DNA of 64,000 bases from Lasiodiplodia sp. COLG20 (GCA_009801085.1 VNWV01000043.1:30164-94163), one strand, 5' to 3'. Positions 1 through 10,645 are shown, counted from the stretch's first letter. Notes: a model not told the origin generated them from the sequence alone. Made by a program: numbers and translations.

Positions 1-1
1 G

Positions 2-966
2 AACTCGAAGTATACATTCGGCCAATACGTTCGCCGAAGAGCCGAAGGTTTCATTGGCAAGGTGACTTGCTTGCCAGGATGCATCACAATGATTGCGGTT
101 CGCGAAGAGATGGCCGGTGCCATTCGGAAGTATGCGGAGCCAATCACAATATACCCAGTGATCCACCATCAAGTCCAATACCTTGTAAGTCATCCTCGGG
201 AGGAGCGCAAGCGTATGTGCTGAGGCAGTAGTATCAAGGGTACGGATCGGAGACTCACCTACTCGATGTTGTCGCAAGGCAAGAAACTCCACACTCTTTT
301 CATCCCCGAAGCCATCAGTGAAACAGTTGCGCCCCAGTCACTGCAGCACTACCTGAGCCAACGTCGTCGCTGGGGATCAAACGCGTATTTCAACAACTAC
401 TTCTACTGGATGGGCGAGAAGATGATTGTGATCACGCGCATCGCGGCGTCAATCGAGGTCATTCGTCTCAGCTTCGTCTACTACCGTATCTTGAACTCGA
501 TACTGTTCGTCAAAGGCCTTACAGAGAGCTTCAGCTTTATCAAGATTCTCCCTCTGCTGGTCATCAGTCAGCTACCTACCGCCTGGTTCATGTTCTGTGT
601 GTTCTGCCTCGAGGACGAGCTGAAGAAGCGAGCACACAAATTGCTCATTGGATATTGTATTAACAAGTGCATATCGCCGCTCATTTCAATCACAGTATTC
701 ACAAAAGTAGCCAAAAATTTGGGAAGCCAAGGTACGTATTCTATGATTTGTAGCAAAAGAAGAAAAACACCACGCTCACGTGAAGTCTCTTAGTTTGGGG
801 TATGAGTGGCGTAACAGCAAGCTCTGCACCTGCAGATACTTCAGAAGCAGAACAGGCAGCAGATCTCACGGCTGCCGAAAAGGGAGAAGCCGGGCCTTTG
901 ACGCCGGGGGAGCGAGCCCAGATTATGGAAGACCAATTGGACGACCCCCATGACGCAATCCTCTGA
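2..966 (+). CDS. Family-2 polysaccharide synthase (chitin/hyaluronan synthase-like), 3' part
   Basis: This is the C-terminal part of a membrane glycosyltransferase; the 5' end lies outside the window. Exons read as 2-184, 239-731 and 794-966, with introns GTAAGT..AAG and GTACGT..TAG, and the frame is kept across both. Visible landmarks are TCLPGC (before the acceptor region), GTDRRLT (position of the usual GEDRxLT) and the QRRRW product-binding motif, which together define processive GT2 enzymes such as chitin and hyaluronan synthases. Several hydrophobic helices follow QRRRW, then a short acidic tail (EAEQAADLTAAEKGEAG). The usual acidic residue before D in the ED pair is Thr here. It lies tail to tail with an NDP-sugar dehydrogenase, only 14 bp between stop codons, which suggests a uronic-acid-containing polymer; that is inference. 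Which polymer is made cannot be told from this fragment. Confidence 0.85.
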
Positions 967-980
967 CACTCGATGCCCTC

Positions 981-2228
981 CTACTTCAGTTCTTGCACCT
1001 TCGCTTTCTGGAGCTTTGTGACGACGTCGATATCCACCCCGGTTTGGCGGCTGCATATTGCAACGGCATCGAAATGCGCATCAATATATTCCGGTGTCCA
1101 CTGTTCATCTTCGAGCTTGTCCATCCAATCTAGCTGTTCATTCGAGACCAACGGGTCGTAGAATGAAAGACGGACACACCCAAGGCTGCGCAGCTTCTTG
1201 GCAAAAGCAACACCTGGCGAGCAGGAAAGCACGGATTGACCAGGCTTGAACCCCATACCAACAACGAGAATGCGTGGGAGAGTCCCCATCTGCGTAGAAC
1301 TGGTGCGACGATGGAAGCCGCGTGCAATCCTGCCGGGACGCTGCCACATCTTTGTGGTTGCCTTTTCGAGGACGGGGAGATTCTTGTTATTGGCGAAGAG
1401 GTAGAACGGATTGACTGGGATGCAGTGGCCACCAACTCCGAGCCCGGGGTGAAACGGAGTGAAGCCATATGGTTTGGACGTCGCCGCCGCGATCATCTCT
1501 TCTGGGTCGACACCATGCGAACGCGCCGCATCAGCCATCTCGTTGACGTATGCTATGTTGACCATACGGTAGCAGTTCTCGAACAGCTTGGTCATTTCGG
1601 CCACCTCTGGCTTGCTGACTGGGACGACTGTATCGAAGACTCTGCTGTAGACGGCCCGGATAGCGTCCAGTGACCGGGGCGTTAATCCTGATATGATTTT
1701 GGGAATCTCCTTGGCTGTTGGCGAGACACGTCCGGGGTCGACACGCTCTGGCGACATCCCACAGTGGAAAATGTCCTTGTACCGAGAGAACAGATGGCGC
1801 GTCGTACCAATGGAAACGCTAGACTCGATGACGATGACGCAACCGGGGCGAGCGTACGAAAGGACCATCTTGACAGCCGAAAGGAGGTGTGAAAGGTCCA
1901 CCGAGTGGTCCTCTTTCAGCAGTGTAGGGACGGAGATGAGGTAGTGAGTCGCCTTGGATAGCACGGCCTTGTCGGTGGTCAGCGTCGTGTTCTCCTGGCC
2001 CTTGAACGACGGTCTGAGCTCCTCGACGCGCTTTTCGGAGATGTCGAATCCAATGGAACAGAAAACGCGGCTGAATTCTCGCAGTAGAGACTCGCCAACG
2101 AAGCCCACACCAACGACACACATGCAGGGCTTGGTCTTTTCGACGTCGACGAAGTCTCCGTTGGGTACGACGCGGTGAAGCGACGGAGGAGACTCACGGG
2201 AGTGCCGACGACGATGAGTGTACGGCAT
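981..2228 (-). CDS. NDP-sugar dehydrogenase (UDP-GlcNAc/UDP-ManNAc dehydrogenase type)
   Basis: A single-exon frame of 415 residues that oxidises C6 of a nucleotide sugar to the uronate using two NAD+. The Rossmann motif GVGFVG is at residues 40-45, SPERVDPG at 159-166, and the catalytic cysteine C269 sits in GVGGHCIPVNP. The C-terminal nucleotide-binding part carries GFKPGQSVLS. The SPERxDPG...IPK pattern and the PTLLKEDHSVD segment look more like the bacterial WbpA/WecC branch (N-acetylhexosamine substrates) than typical eukaryotic UDP-glucose dehydrogenase. VNP replaces the more common VDP after the cysteine. The first ATG is used; the 30 residues before the Rossmann fold look unordered, so a later start or an upstream exon is possible. 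It faces the polysaccharide synthase and probably supplies its acidic sugar donor (inference). Confidence 0.85.
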   Translation of the reverse strand: MPYTHRRRHSRESPPSLHRVVPNGDFVDVEKTKPCMCVVGVGFVGESLLREFSRVFCSIGFDISEKRVEELRPSFKGQENTTLTTDKAVLSKATHYLISVPTLLKEDHSVDLSHLLSAVKMVLSYARPGCVIVIESSVSIGTTRHLFSRYKDIFHCGMSPERVDPGRVSPTAKEIPKIISGLTPRSLDAIRAVYSRVFDTVVPVSKPEVAEMTKLFENCYRMVNIAYVNEMADAARSHGVDPEEMIAAATSKPYGFTPFHPGLGVGGHCIPVNPFYLFANNKNLPVLEKATTKMWQRPGRIARGFHRRTSSTQMGTLPRILVVGMGFKPGQSVLSCSPGVAFAKKLRSLGCVRLSFYDPLVSNEQLDWMDKLEDEQWTPEYIDAHFDAVAICSRQTGVDIDVVTKLQKAKVQELK

Positions 2229-3116
2229 ATCGTCAAGAACAGATATCAGCGCTACTTGACTTCACACGAGATGATTATTGTTGCCTAGGTACTAAGTTGA
2301 CAAAATTGACTGGAGTATTGGTGTGGAATTGCTGTCTTTGGACCCGACTAAATACTTGATAGCGTCAACCCTGAAAGGTTTCGTGAGCAACACTACGCGC
2401 ACGTCTAGAACGAAGGCTCGGTCTTTCAAGATCCGTTTCGGAATCGCCAAGAACAGCTAGTGGGAAAACAATAGTCAAATCCAGAGCAATGTCGGCTGAT
2501 TAAATCTAGAATAAGGTATCGTTGTATTGTGGCTGCCCTGAGGTTGATAAAATGCGGCAATATAGGCCATAATTGTAGTGATATAAGTAGTGAAGATCTA
2601 ATCAACAGACCGTTGCGTTATTCCTAGTAGCCGCGATCAGCTTCTATGGACGATGAAGATGAGCCGGAGGTCAACATGTGCAAGTTCTTAGTGTAACCAG
2701 GGCCCGATTAGCAAGCATGAGTTGACGCTGCACAAAGCATTGAAGCGGAGCCTGAAAACGGTAGTCTCGGCATTCCAATATTGTTGGTACAGCATTCCGA
2801 AGGCGACATGCTCGGGAAAAGATGCAGCAGGCGAAGCCAAGTGGGCTTTGTTCCGCAACAGCTAAAACAAGCAAGTCTTTTTTTTCCTCGCTTCAGATAC
2901 CTACCCAGAAAATCTCGGGCTCTGCATGCATCACAGATGAGCGTTTGTCTTCCGTTTCCAGAGAAATCTGCTTGTGTTGAAGCCTGGGAGCTACTCTTAT
3001 GAAGGACCCAGGACCAGCGTCGCTTGTTGCTTGCTCAAGCCACTTTCGCTCCAACGACACAGTTGGGAAGTTGAGACGGAAATCTTCGCTATCCATTGCC
3101 TCCATTTTTTTCAATC
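2229..3116. other. Intergenic, divergent promoters
   Basis: Lies between two divergent genes (dehydrogenase leftward, small secreted protein rightward). No convincing coding sequence, RNA gene or repeat was seen. The part at about 2500-2620 is A/T-rich. Confidence 0.5.
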
Positions 3117-3617
3117 ATGCTGCTTAACGAAGCCTTCCTCGTTAGCCTGTTTGCTGCCTCCGCGGTCGGGCAGATCTCTGTTGGACCCAGCTCCTCGGGT
3201 CTGGTTACATCTTCTTCAACCAAGCATGCTAAGCACAGCGCGGTTCGCTCAATCACGCACTTTCCGAAGAATGCTACCGCGAAGGCCTCGACTCACGTGG
3301 CCACTGTCACCGAGACGGTTGCTCTGAGCCTTGTTCTCGATATTCTCGACATATCAGTCCGTATCGAATCTTCATCCCACAGGGAAAAGAGCTCGAAAGC
3401 GCGGCATTCCAGCCAGCATAAGTTATCATCAAAAACCTCGCATGGTTGCTCTGTCACAACGATACCGCAAGTCTGCTGTGGAGGCCCTGGTGTGACGACA
3501 ATGGCGACAGTGGCTCCAACCGTCTCTCAGGGGTTTAATCTTGGGATAACCTCTACGACGAGCTCTTCGAGTGGGCCAAACCCATCAATAATCTCCGCCA
3601 CGTCTTCCTCGGGTTAA
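3117..3617 (+). CDS. Small secreted Ser/Thr-rich protein
   Basis: An intronless frame of 166 residues starting at the ATG at 3117; the frame opens earlier only from a TTG. The N-terminus MLLNEAFLVSLFAASAVGQ is a good signal peptide with an Ala-x-Gly cleavage region. The rest is rich in Ser, Thr, Lys and His, has only three cysteines (one in HGCS, two in QVCCGG) and no recognisable domain, and ends in Ser-rich runs. Such composition fits an O-glycosylated wall or secreted protein. It borders a TA-rich, RIP-like island, a setting typical of accessory secreted proteins and candidate effectors in plant-associated fungi. Whether it is expressed cannot be judged; a chance ORF is less likely given the signal peptide. 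Confidence 0.55.
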   Translation: MLLNEAFLVSLFAASAVGQISVGPSSSGLVTSSSTKHAKHSAVRSITHFPKNATAKASTHVATVTETVALSLVLDILDISVRIESSSHREKSSKARHSSQHKLSSKTSHGCSVTTIPQVCCGGPGVTTMATVAPTVSQGFNLGITSTTSSSSGPNPSIISATSSSG

Positions 3618-4160
3618 ACAATATTATCATACCACAGGAAGTGGTGGGGAATTAACGCGACAAGAGACCTCGGCTCGATTTCTTAGTTTTAGTAGTCTTT
3701 CCTTTAGAAAATGCGATTTATAGAAACAATATAAAAAATATAATTATCTAGTCTCTAGGTTTAATTATGCTTTCGATAAATAAAACTCTTCTTACTATTA
3801 GAATATAGTAATTATAACTAAATATTAAGCGTCTACTATTGTAAAGTTACTTTAAAGTAGTAGAACGGCGAGAAATAAGAGTAATCGAAAGTCCGGTGGA
3901 GAGCCGAAAGTCTAAACACTAGGATAAAGTTAGTAGTAAAAGTAAAACGCTATAGAAGTATACTAACACGTCGGATCTATTTCTACGTATGATATTTACT
4001 AGGCTATCTTAGCTTCTTGTAGTAGATAACCTCGCCTGATCTCTCCACGTTAGAGTCGTAGAAGATCTCCCGTCAAATATATATGTACATGTTAAGATAA
4101 GGTTCGATCGGAAGCATCGGCTAGTAGATGCTAGTAGATACGCTAATAAGACTAACTCAA
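3618..4160. repeat. TA-rich, RIP-like degenerate island
   Basis: Composition changes abruptly from the mixed/GC-rich sequence around it to A/T-rich DNA full of TA dinucleotides (many TAG, TAT, ATA, TAA runs) and stop codons in all frames. This is what C-to-T repeat-induced point mutation leaves in ascomycete repeats. No transposon protein can be read through it. The right boundary is gradual. Confidence 0.6.
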
Positions 4161-4804
4161 CACCGTGCATCAATGGCCTTGGCGGACCTCCGGGGTAATT
4201 AGAGTGGAGTTTAAGTCTTTGCTGGTCCTCTACTTCCGCCTCCCGTATGAGCATCTTGGCGCACACTATCTGCACGTTTGTTACGAAGGTCTTACGAGCT
4301 ACCAAGCTGCCAAAGGCGTTACGAAACACCAACAGTCGTTCCAATCTCCACCATCCTAAGCCAAATCCAGTCAAGCTTAAATCTACAGAGCATCCGTGGA
4401 GTGTTTTGAACACATGCTTCTGTGACGCTTTTGCGTTTCCTCCTTCTCCAGGATACCGGTCGAAAACCTTAGACTATGCCGGTTTGCCGGCCGGGCAAGA
4501 TGTAGAGGCCCACAGCGGACTACTTCCACGGCGCCTGAGTTACAGACTAAGGCTTTGAGAGAGGTCAAAACGTCTCCTGACGTGAAGTAGTTCAGGCAGC
4601 GGCGCTGGCGCCATCCGGATAAATATGGAACATATCCCATCACCCTTCCTCATCCTCAAACCAGTCATTCGCTTTCTGACTTTCGTTAATTCCCCTTCCT
4701 CGTCCTCAAACCAGTCGTTCGCTTTCTGCCTTTCGTTAATTCCCCTTCTCTGCCTCTCGTTCCTGGTCGGATTTTTTTTTGGAGGTGTCTCAATTTGGTC
4801 AAAT
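4161..4804. other. Laccase upstream region
   Basis: Non-coding by eye apart from short open frames. It contains a 50-bp tandem duplication (separate entry) followed by a pyrimidine-rich stretch and a run of T before the laccase ATG. Confidence 0.5.
4644..4743. repeat. 50-bp tandem duplication (two copies)
   Basis: The segment 4644-4693 is repeated at 4694-4743 with a period of exactly 50 and only a few substitutions (A/G and A/C changes). It includes the phrase CAAACCAGTC and ends in TTCGTTAATTCC in both copies. It sits 60-160 bp upstream of the chosen laccase start, so it probably lies in the promoter or 5' leader. Confidence 0.9.
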
Positions 4805-6924
4805 ATGCGGCATCTTTTTCATCTGAGCATATGGCTGTTAGCACTGTGTAAAGAAGCTCATGCAGCATCCCTAATATCCGACTTCTTCGAAGACATATTT
4901 CAGCACCTGGCCCCGCGGAGGCTTAGTCCTGACTTCAGTACCGGGATCGGGAACTTGTTTCATGGCGGCAAGGAGCCGTCCAACCCGCTAGCTCAGGTTG
5001 GAGAGAGGATAAATGATCTAAATATGCCAGCACTAAAGTTTGGATGCCTCTTCTCAAAGGATGCCCGCAACTGCTGGCGTGATCACTTCAGCATCCTGAC
5101 CGATTTCGACGCCCAGTTCCCCGACAATGGGAAGACGGTCACGGTAAGACAGCGCTCCGCTATAGCGCCGCATGCAAGAGCTGACAGTCGTCGTAGTATG
5201 ATCTTGAGATCACGAATACCACAATGGCTCCCGATGGCGTGAAACGCCTTATCATGGCTGTCAACGGCCAATACCCTGGGCCGACTCTCATCGCAGGTAG
5301 GCTGTCGTTTTCTGGTGAGGATGCCATATGCTGAGTCGGTGCAGATTGGGGAGACACTATGGTCGTCAACGTCAAGAACAGCCTAGAGAACAACGGTACA
5401 AGCATACACTTCCACGGCCTGAGACATCTTAATTCGAACGGAGCGGACGGGACCAACGGCATCACGGAGTGCCCCATCGCTCCCGGTCAAACGAAGACTT
5501 ACACGTTCCGTTGCACGCAGCATGGTACCTCGTACGGCTACTGACCAATCTGCTGGAGAAGGGAGAGCTGACCTGGCGCAGGTGGTACCACTCGCACTAC
5601 TCGGTCCAGTACGGCGACGGTGTTCTCGGAGGCATCATCATCAACGGCCCCGCGGATGCTGGATATGACGAGGATCTTGGCGTGTTTTTGCTGAACGATT
5701 GGTATCACACGCCTTTATTTACACTTGCTGAGGCCGCGGCGCATTCCATGACAGGACCACCGAAAGCAGACAACGGGCTGATAAATGGAACCATGAAAAG
5801 CCCTGACGGTACGCTCGGCGAGTACAATAAAATCCAAGTTGAGAAGGGCCGAAGCTACAGGCTTCGTGTTGCCAATGTAGGCATCAACGACCATTACCAC
5901 TTCTCGATTGATGGTCACAACCTGACCGTCATTTCGAGCGATTTCGTACCAGTCGTACCTTTTACAACGTCTTCAATCTCACTCGGTATCGGTAAGGCCC
6001 CCACATGCTGTGCTTACGACTCAGGTCTAATGATTCAAGGTCAACGATACGACGTCGTCATCAACGCGGACCAAGACACCGACGTGTACTGGATTCGCTC
6101 GGATCCGGATGACAGCTGCTCCAACAACGGAAATGGAGGAAACATCAAGGCCATTCTCGCCTACAACATGGCGCCTGGCAACGCCGAGCCTACAAGCACC
6201 CGGCATGGCGATATCCCGGATGCGTGTGAAGACATGGCCGTCACCCCAATCGTTGCCAACACTGTACCTTCCAATCGATTTGCCGACGCGGTACAAGGCC
6301 TGGAGATGAGCGTTAACGTTACTGAGCAGAACGGCCCACTGATCCATTGGTATATCAACGGCTCTGCCATGGCGATCGACTGGAGTTACCCGACGATGCA
6401 GTACGTGCTGGACGGCAATACCTCCTGGCCCGAGAAGATCAACCTGGTAGAGCTGGATGAGGCAGACCAGTGGTACTACTTCGTTCTGCAGACCGTCCAA
6501 GGGTCATCAGTCAATCTGCCTCACCCCATCCACCTCCATGGACACGTACACGACGCTCGTCCCAGTTGAGGGAAAACCATCTGCTAACTCGTTGCAGGAC
6601 TTCTACATCCTTGGGGCAGGCCCAGGTGTTTGGAACGGCAACATTGATGGGCTGCAATTCGACAACCCTCCTCGTCGAGATACAGCAATGCTGCCAGCAG
6701 GCGGTTATCTCATCTTGGCCTTCCCGGCCGACAATCCGGGTGCGTGGCTAATGCACTGTCACATCCCCTTCCACGTGGGACAGGGCTTTTCCCTTCAGTT
6801 TTTGGAGCGGGCCGATGAAATCGAGAGCACCGTGGACGTTGACGCATACAACTCCGAATGCGCAGCGTGGAGGAGCTATTACGACGGTAGTCAGATCTAT
6901 TCCCAGACGGATTCTGGACTGTAG
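4805..6924 (+). CDS. Ascomycete laccase (multicopper oxidase)
   Basis: Exons 4805-5143, 5197-5296, 5345-5531, 5582-6545 and 6598-6924 join to 638 residues. The start is the ATG giving the signal peptide MRHLFHLSIWLLALCKEAHA; an in-frame upstream ATG at 4625 exists but would bury it. The propeptide-like region is followed by CLFSKDARNCW and three cupredoxin domains. Copper motifs are all present: HFHG (L1), WYHSHYS (L2), HPIHLHGHDF (L3, formed by the last splice) and HCHIPFHVGQGF (L4). The protein ends in DSGL, the C-terminal plug of ascomycete laccases. The residue ten after the T1 cysteine is Phe, not the usual Leu. Known substrates of the family are phenols and melanin precursors; the specific role here is unknown. 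Secretion is expected. Confidence 0.93.
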
Positions 6925-7128
6925 ATATGAAAAGTAAAGTCAGCTTACACTCTGGGTATACGGTAACGCTAACACCAAGAGACTTGTATATCTCGGTGGC
7001 GCCTGCAGGTGATGAACTTGAGATCAGACAGACACGAGAATGCACAAACAGGCGGGCGTAATAAAATCCAATTGGACCAGCGTAACCAACAATCTACAAA
7101 TCAGCAGCCTCTGAGATGAAGAAGTCGC

Positions 7129-8631
7129 TCAGTCATTTTTGGTGGTTCCCTTGCCGCCAGACGCTTCGCTAACCAGTCTCGCTCTTGGCTTGGGCATGGC
7201 ACGAAGACAAAGGCCACCGACCAAGAGGCCTACAGTGACGAGATCCAAGATATGCACGGCCCACCAGATGTGCTGTACGCCGGCGCTACACATCATGGCA
7301 TCTGATCGCCATTCACCAGTGCCCTCGTCAAACCACACGCTCACTAGGCCGGCATACCCGCCGTACTCACCCATCATACTCCGGAGGGTCAATTCCCGAA
7401 TACCAGGAAGATCGGCGTCTTGAGTTAGAGGAGAGGCCTGCTCCCACTGCACAGCGCTCCAGGAACTCCCTTGCCTTGGGCGGTGGTGGTAAACGTCGCA
7501 GCCCTCGTGGTCGTGGCCATTGACGATGAGGCCGTTGCGGCCGATTCCACGGGCCGGGGCGGCAGCATCGCCACTCATGCCAAATATACCCTGGAGAATG
7601 CCCTCGGAAGCCGAATCGCTCAGGTGATTCTGCTCCCTGACGCCACCGCCCTCATCATCGGCGAAGAAGTCGAAGAAAGGAGCATCAACACACACACCAG
7701 CCTCCTTGTGCAGGGGTATGTGGGTGAGGAGTAGGGTGAAAGTAGAGCGATCTTCGACGGGGCGAGAACGACCAATGGCGTCATTAATGAAGTCGTATGT
7801 CTGGCTCTGAAGTTGCTGGTCGATGGCGGGAGTGTCGAGGTTCATGCTGTTAAGGACGAGCAAGCGAAGCTCGGGAGGGGACTCGCCCGTGACGTTGGCG
7901 TGAGGGAGTCGGAATGTTGTTTCCCAGTTGACAGGGCCAAATTGGCGTTCGAAACGGCGGATGCGGTCCTCGGTTATGTCGCCAGCGTAGCCAATGTCAT
8001 GGTTGCCGGCAATGTTGATGATACGGCGCTTCCAGGCAGCGTCGGCGCCCAGATCCTCGATGTGCGGAGTGGCCGTGACATTGTCGTCGACGCGATGGCC
8101 GTGGCGGAAGACCCTGGACCAAAAACGGTCGCTCCTGCGCTCAAACTCGTCGTCGGAAATCCACTGGCTGCCCAGCAAATCGCCCAAGACAGCAACGTGT
8201 GTGGGGCGCGACCACCAGTACAGCGTGCGGTAGATATGGGCGAGGTAGTAGTCGTTGCCGACGAGGTCGATGCGTTTGCGGTAGCCGTTCAGCAGGCGCG
8301 GCACGTCGTTGCGTAGCAGGGCGCCAGCGGCGGTGCGCACAGCTTCGACAAGGCCGTGCTCGTGGAGCCGCGGGCCGAATTCGAGGAGACTCGGGAAGAC
8401 AGGAGCATCGGGATCGGGCAGCGAGCTGTCGCCCTCAATCTGCGGGTCGCCGAGGGCCAGCAGGCGGAAAGGGGCTAGCTGATGGCTGGAGGATTTGGTG
8501 GTGTCGACATGGGGCGGGCGTGGAAAGTAGCAGTGGTGGAAGAGAGGATAAAGATACAAGTAGAGAGAGGCCACGAGGGCAAAGGGGAGGAGGCCGCGGC
8601 CAAGGCGGAGGGCGGCGTCATGAATTGACAT
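7129..8631 (-). CDS. ER metallophosphoesterase, Ted1/Cdc1 (PGAP5-like)
   Basis: A single exon of 500 residues from the ATG at 8631; the frame runs further upstream only from a non-ATG codon. A transmembrane helix (LLPFALVASLYLYLYPLF) follows a short N-terminus. The calcineurin-like metal-binding blocks are in order: GDPQIEG, GDLLGS, NIAGNHDIGY, LLTHIPLH and GHDHEGCD. A second membrane helix (HILDLVTVGLLVGGLCL) lies near the C-terminus. This two-helix layout with a lumenal phosphoesterase domain is that of yeast Cdc1 and Ted1 and human PGAP5, which remove ethanolamine-phosphate from GPI anchors in the early secretory pathway. The GDPQIEG form suggests Ted1 rather than Cdc1, but this is not certain. 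Confidence 0.85.
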   Translation of the reverse strand: MSIHDAALRLGRGLLPFALVASLYLYLYPLFHHCYFPRPPHVDTTKSSSHQLAPFRLLALGDPQIEGDSSLPDPDAPVFPSLLEFGPRLHEHGLVEAVRTAAGALLRNDVPRLLNGYRKRIDLVGNDYYLAHIYRTLYWWSRPTHVAVLGDLLGSQWISDDEFERRSDRFWSRVFRHGHRVDDNVTATPHIEDLGADAAWKRRIINIAGNHDIGYAGDITEDRIRRFERQFGPVNWETTFRLPHANVTGESPPELRLLVLNSMNLDTPAIDQQLQSQTYDFINDAIGRSRPVEDRSTFTLLLTHIPLHKEAGVCVDAPFFDFFADDEGGGVREQNHLSDSASEGILQGIFGMSGDAAAPARGIGRNGLIVNGHDHEGCDVYHHRPRQGSSWSAVQWEQASPLTQDADLPGIRELTLRSMMGEYGGYAGLVSVWFDEGTGEWRSDAMMCSAGVQHIWWAVHILDLVTVGLLVGGLCLRAMPKPRARLVSEASGGKGTTKND

Positions 8632-9501
8632 GGAGAGACATGGTGATTTGGGACGGCATGCGCAACAGAAGATGCGGCCGGCCAGCGTCGGCGGATTCGG
8701 TAGTGCTGCGCGACGCGTCGATTGCGCCCGCCGCACGTCCGGTCACCCGCACCCGCCCGTCGCGCAGCCTTTCCACCTCTTCATTGACATCCTCTGGACG
8801 CGCCGCTGTACGTGAACCGGCCCGTCAGCTCCTTCCCGCGTGCAGCTCTGCCGGTTCCGTCCTTCCTCACGAGCGTGTACCCACCGATGCGCCGTAGACA
8901 ATAAAGCTTCTTTATCGTCAACCAGCGCTCATCATTGATGTCACGTCCATTGCCTTCCGAGGCAAATTTGAGTCGGAGCCAATCCAACCCGAGGGTAATC
9001 TGTGACTGTACTGCGATCCCCCTGACGGCATGGCAACAGCCAAGATATTCCTTTCCTATTCGGAGCACCTCTGTGTTGCGTAATCGGAGCACGGCTTGGA
9101 TGCCAAGAAAGGGATGAGGGAGCACGGCGTACGAAGAATGAGCGTCGATGGAAGGGGCAACCCCACGACGAGTCTTGCTCGCAATAGCGCACGCAGCCGA
9201 GTATATGCTCCTGTAAGCACCTCGCCACTGCCAGCATTGCGCAAGATGCCACCAGTCCTTATCGGATCGGACGGGGAAAGGGTCACGATCACCATGGGGA
9301 TTCCCTAATAGGAAAATTGCGAGTCAGTTCCCTACAATCGAGGCCGTTCTGCAGCCATTTGGGCCGAAGGTAGATCACTAAACCGCGCAATGTGAGCCCA
9401 GTTGTGCCGTATGCCACAGGGGCTGGGGAGAAGTATATAGGCCAGAGTAGTCCCTGTGCTCTTGTTGCTTGACTCTACTATCCATCATTTCCGAACAAAC
9501 C
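8632..9501. other. Intergenic, divergent promoters
   Basis: Between the phosphoesterase (leftward) and the dehydrogenase (rightward). Open frames here are short and have no recognisable domain. A TATA box near 9434 serves the rightward gene. Confidence 0.5.
9434..9440 (+). promoter_or_regulatory. TATA box of the SDR gene
   Basis: TATATAG 68 bp upstream of the ATG at 9502, in a sequence context without coding potential. Confidence 0.55.
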
Positions 9502-10351
9502 ATGGCTGCTACTATCCTGGACGGTGTTGCTTTTATCACGGGGGCTGGCTCTGGTATGACGGCCTTCTTTTAATCCGAATACAGGACTGACGAGCGCAGG
9601 AATTGGACAAGCCTCGGCCTTCTCACTTGCGAAGCATGGTGTTAGGCAGTTCGCCTTGACCGATATCAATACATCTGCGCTCCAATCTACAGTCGACGAG
9701 TTGATCCGCCGTCATGGGACGTCGGTCGAAGCTCTTGCCATCGAGATGGACGTCTCTCAGGAAGAGGCCGTGGAAAGCGGCGTTGCCCAGGCGGTTGCCA
9801 AGTTCGGGCGTATCGACTTCGCCGTCAACAGCGCTGGTGTGACTGGCACCGTGGGAGGGAGTCCGGACGTGAGCCTGGAGGCCTGGAACAAGCATTTGTC
9901 AATCAACCTGACAGGAGTATGGCTGAGCCAGCGCGCCGAGATCCGGCAGATGTTGAAGCAGGAGCCGCGTGGCGAGCGGTACGGCCGCGGCAGCGTCGTC
10001 AACGTCTCTTCGGTCCATGGCTTCGCCTCTTCGCCTTCATACATTGCTGCAGGCGCATACACGTCGGCCAAGCATGCCGTCGTCGGTCTAACACGTACCG
10101 AGGCCACTCTGTACGCATCCAAGGGGATCAGGATCAATGCCATCTGCCCGGGCTATATCGACACGCCGCTTTTGACGCCGGCAAAAGCGAAAGCCGGGCT
10201 GATGGAAAAGCTTGTCAACGAGAACACGGCAGTGAAAAGGCTGGGCACCGCAGAAGAAGTCGGAGACGCCATCATGTTCTTAGCGAGTCCGCTATCATCC
10301 TTCATGGTTGGCTCAGCGATGCTCGTCGACGGTGGCTACACTGCACAGTGA
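9502..10351 (+). CDS. Short-chain dehydrogenase/reductase (classical SDR)
   Basis: Exons 9502-9553 and 9600-10351 give 267 residues; the 46-bp intron falls inside the cofactor loop, restoring TGAGSGIG. Classical SDR landmarks follow in order: NSAGVTG (NNAG variant), the catalytic Ser in NVSSVHG, the YTSAK active-site Tyr/Lys pair, and CPGYIDTPLL. The C-terminus ends in SAMLVDGGYTAQ, usual for this family. It should reduce or oxidise an alcohol/ketone with NAD(P)(H); the substrate cannot be read from sequence. No neighbour points to a pathway. Confidence 0.92.
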
Positions 10352-10645
10352 TGCAGCGGGGAAAAGAATGCGGTCTGAATATAAAGTAGCCTGCAAAAAT
10401 CCAACCCTCATAGGGCGTCGGACGTCCTCTCTCATCTCAATCCAAGAATGCTTGTGTTTGTCGGCTCACTTTTGAATATGCGACCGGGGGATCAGTTTCT
10501 TGACCGGCTGCATTTGATTGCCCGTCCTGTGTTGCATTACTACGGAGGGGTGCTGCAGCCGATAGCTAGCGCGCAGAATAGCAGGGTTTTAGAACGCAGT
10601 GTAACTATACCACAGCTCTTTCTTAGGAAAAGGAACATATGTGGA

